A stretch of DNA of 64,000 bases from the NCBI GenBank assembly GCA_947496705.1, contig CANMDW010000002.1:558001-622000 (forward strand). Direction: 5' to 3'. The position numbers were made by a program, and so were the translations under genes. Below are positions 62,078 through 64,000 of this stretch, one piece after another. The notes beneath the pieces were generated by a model that saw only the letters and a program-made list of their open reading frames with translations, did not search any database and was not told the origin of the DNA. This DNA comes from an uncultured Aquimarina sp. GTDB taxonomy: Bacteria > Bacteroidota > Bacteroidia > Flavobacteriales > Flavobacteriaceae. The stretch's first letter is position 1. Every line of letters starts with the position of its first letter.

Positions 62078-62929
62078 TTATTCCATTTCAAGTAGCAAAT
62101 CACTCCACAATGTTTTTTTAAATTTTCGTGAGAAAAAACCAATATGTCCAATTTTATCGACCTCTAACTGTTTAGGCGTAATCTCGCAAATTTTAATTTG
62201 AGCATTCTTATAATATGTAAGCAATTTATTAGATGTTATTTTATTGGCTATTGGGTCATCAGAAATTTGAATTGATGTTAATGGAATTTTAATTTGATCA
62301 TAACGGTGTAGTTTTTCAGATTTTTTAAAATCATCTTCAAAATAATTTTTATTCTTACTCCATTTCCACCATCTCAAAGCAACTCCCTTGGGAACATCTT
62401 CCCCTAACTTAAACTTTTTTATTTTAACATATCCAAAAATAAAAGGGTGTACTAGTATAAAAAAACTCCAAACAGGAGGCATAAACCACCTATAAGGCCT
62501 ACTCATATCTTTCCAATATGCCGTTGAGGAAGCAATTAAAAATAATTGGTCGATTCTAACATTATTTTCCATCAAGCCTACTAAAGCACCGCCAATACTG
62601 TGTGCAACAAGAATTTTTTTGTCGCTAGGATACTTTTTTACGACCCAATCAAAAACACCTGCCATATCTAATTCGCCCCAATCAATAATATCAGCTTTAA
62701 ACCCTTTTAAGTTAGCAGGTTTCGATTTCCCTATCCCTCTATAGTCTAATGTAACTGTTGTATATCCGTTTTGGGTGACATAAGTTGCAAAATTTGAATA
62801 CAATTCTTGTGATAATCCAATTCCGCCTTGAATCTGTACAACCCCTTTTCGTTTATTGTTTGGTTCGCGTAATATAATAGATATTTTGTACCCGTCTTTT
62901 GTTGAAATTTTTAATTCTTGAGTGTTCAT
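62078..62929 (-). CDS. alpha/beta hydrolase
   Basis: A 283-aa hydrolase: VVQIQGGIGLSQELYSNFA near residue 32 (oxyanion region), TVTLDYRGIGKS, nucleophile Ser in VLVAHSIGGALVG near residue 110, and a late Asp/His (QISDDPI, VDKIGHIGFF). Similar in outline to YheT/serine aminopeptidase-type esterases. Substrate unknown. It is a single gene before a cassette-like repeat. Confidence 0.8.
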   Translation of the reverse strand: MNTQELKISTKDGYKISIILREPNNKRKGVVQIQGGIGLSQELYSNFATYVTQNGYTTVTLDYRGIGKSKPANLKGFKADIIDWGELDMAGVFDWVVKKYPSDKKILVAHSIGGALVGLMENNVRIDQLFLIASSTAYWKDMSRPYRWFMPPVWSFFILVHPFIFGYVKIKKFKLGEDVPKGVALRWWKWSKNKNYFEDDFKKSEKLHRYDQIKIPLTSIQISDDPIANKITSNKLLTYYKNAQIKICEITPKQLEVDKIGHIGFFSRKFKKTLWSDLLLEME

Positions 62930-63231
62930 TGTATATTGGTATAGATTTGTGCCATTTGTTAATAAAAGTACTTATTTTACAGCAATTATTGCGCTGGTAG
63001 GTCTATGTCGTTAGCATTTATGTAACAGCCGTTACGACACGCAAGTTTATTATAATTACTCACAACGATAATATTTTATTGGAGTTCGTGATGTGCTACG
63101 CAGTTGCCGTTATGTGCGGAATATTTCTAAAGATTGAGAATCTTTGGAAATATTAGCGAGCTGATGTGGTTGGGCTGCCTATGTGCTCAATTGTTTTATA
63201 AGTTTGATTTTAAAGAAATTAAACTAAAAAA
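62930..63231. repeat. cassette-like intergenic repeat (divergent copy)
   Basis: About 300 bp with GCAGTTGCCGTTATGTGCGG and GGGCTGCCTATGTGCTCAATTG, matching in part the GCCGTTATGTAAAATTGCCG / CTGCCTATGCGCTCGATTG pair at 30720 and 33790, and ATATTTCTAAAGATTGAGAATCTTTGGAAATAT as an internal hairpin. It lies directly before the acetyltransferase stop. Confidence 0.5.
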
Positions 63232-64000
63232 TTAAGTTTCTTTTGATTCTTCAATATTGAGTTCTTTTTTTAAAATGTTTCTAAACCGCGTATGACTTAT
63301 ATAATGGTCTTCTAGCAATTTACCGTCGCGTAAAAGATTAAAAACACCAAAACCTGAAGGTGCCATTTTTGCTTCTTTTACTGTGTTTATTTTTGTTACT
63401 TTTAAATCTACATCGTGATCCATCGCAACGTTTAGTATTGCTGCTACCGACTTCTCGTTCCAAGGACATTGGTCTGCATAGCTCAAATGCCAACCTTTAT
63501 ACTTTTTTTGCTGACTATGCCAGTCAAGTAATCTCGGTTTTTTAGCATTGTTGTTCCATGTCTTCGCTAGTAATTCAAATCGGTCTTTCGCTTCAATTTG
63601 TTTGAAGCCATTTTTTTCAAATACCGTTTTATTCGCTAGCCAACCACCGGTACTTGTCATTACACACAGACCATCCATACCTTTAGCTTTTGCCTCCTTT
63701 TCGGCATCTTCAATTAGCACAGAGCCATAGCCTTTACTCCTTTCCTTTTTAGAATAAATGTATGTGCAATGAATAAACATATAATTGTCGGCATCTATCG
63801 GTCGCCACGCATTTTTGGCTGGTACATATTCAATAAAACCAATCATCTTGTCTTCATCTGTTTTAAGTATTTTTATTTTTAAGCCCTCCTTGTGGCGCTT
63901 TTCAAACCAGTTACGTTTATCGTTAAATCCCTGTCTTTTTGTATCCTTTATGCAGAAAAAAGTTTCTTTTACAGCATTTTCAGGTGTTACCTCTACTAGT
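63232..64000 (-). CDS. GNAT acetyltransferase with YoaP-like domain (5' end outside window)
   Basis: The frame is open from the window edge (LVEVTPENAVKETFFCIKDTKRQGF...) through an internal Met at 63846 to the stop at 63232, at least 255 aa. The GNAT fold is shown by IHCTYIYSKKERSKGYGSVLIEDAEKEAKAKGMDGLCVMTS (acetyl-CoA loop). The C-terminal third (KWHLSYADQCPWNEKSV-like to FGVFNLLRDGKLLEDHYISHTRFRNIL) matches the YoaP-like domain known from Bacillus and Bacteroidota. Substrate unknown. Acetyltransferases of this kind are frequent as single-gene cassettes. Confidence 0.8.
   Translation of the reverse strand, partial: LVEVTPENAVKETFFCIKDTKRQGFNDKRNWFEKRHKEGLKIKILKTDEDKMIGFIEYVPAKNAWRPIDADNYMFIHCTYIYSKKERSKGYGSVLIEDAEKEAKAKGMDGLCVMTSTGGWLANKTVFEKNGFKQIEAKDRFELLAKTWNNNAKKPRLLDWHSQQKKYKGWHLSYADQCPWNEKSVAAILNVAMDHDVDLKVTKINTVKEAKMAPSGFGVFNLLRDGKLLEDHYISHTRFRNILKKELNIEESKET

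Overview
The window looks like chromosome of a low-GC marine flavobacterium (Bacteroidota, Flavobacteriaceae; Aquimarina or Tenacibaculum-like, genus not provable here). The evidence is TAnnTTTG-type -7 promoter elements, TonB receptors with N-terminal carboxypeptidase-like domains, DUF4251 and DUF6922 proteins, a flexirubin/aryl-polyene type ketosynthase-ACP-PPTase end, and the CCTGCC...GGCAGG palindromic repeats that litter many flavobacterial genomes.

Layout. 0-2.3 kb: 3' end of an aryl-polyene/flexirubin-like cluster (dehydratase fragment, ketosynthase, ACP, phosphopantetheinyl transferase). 2.3-5.4 kb: housekeeping genes (YceI, MFS, DUF4251). 5.7-19.1 kb: a hydroxamate siderophore locus (PLP decarboxylase, N-monooxygenase, exporter, acyltransferase, NIS synthetase, two unusual extra genes, AraC regulator, TonB receptor, PepSY protein), with the same Fur-like box at both of its forward promoters. 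19.42-30.63 kb: an 11.2-kb transposon with matching TGTGTAT-type ends and repeated end motifs. It encodes a Mu/Tn5053-type DDE transposase, AAA ATPase and FimB-like tyrosine recombinase, and carries a four-gene cargo (MBL fold, E2-E1-JAB fusion, membrane patatin, MBL fold) that resembles a ubiquitin-like conflict system without a CD-NTase. 30.6-37.9 kb: RloAB/AbiL-like pair, S41 protease and AraC regulator separated by long near-identical dispersed repeats. 38.2-41.8 kb: a higher-GC stretch of small envelope genes, several frameshifted.

41.86-55.1 kb is the most unusual part: an RNA-repair island with two RtcB ligases, release factor PrfH, two RlaP-type nucleotidyltransferases, an ERI1-like 3'-5' exonuclease, a TPR protein, a zinc ribbon, unknown proteins and a WYL regulator. 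The same operator, CTACGCA-N7-TGCGTAG, stands at three places in and around it. Inside the island lies a tightly packed minus-strand array of 16 tRNA genes. Ten are interrupted: four carry related ~50-nt inserts in the T-loop, two carry ~50-nt inserts in the anticodon loop, and others carry GC-rich palindromes in the D or T arm, while the acceptor, anticodon and T helices still pair around the inserts. Beside two RtcB (tRNA-splicing-type) ligases this suggests a bacterial system of interrupted tRNAs matured by cleavage and RtcB ligation. That link is inference; the inserts and the pairing are seen in the sequence.

55.3-61.9 kb: a small Cys/His protein, ABC exporter subunits and a second TonB receptor in one operon. 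62-64 kb: an alpha/beta hydrolase, a cassette-like repeat and a partial GNAT/YoaP acetyltransferase.
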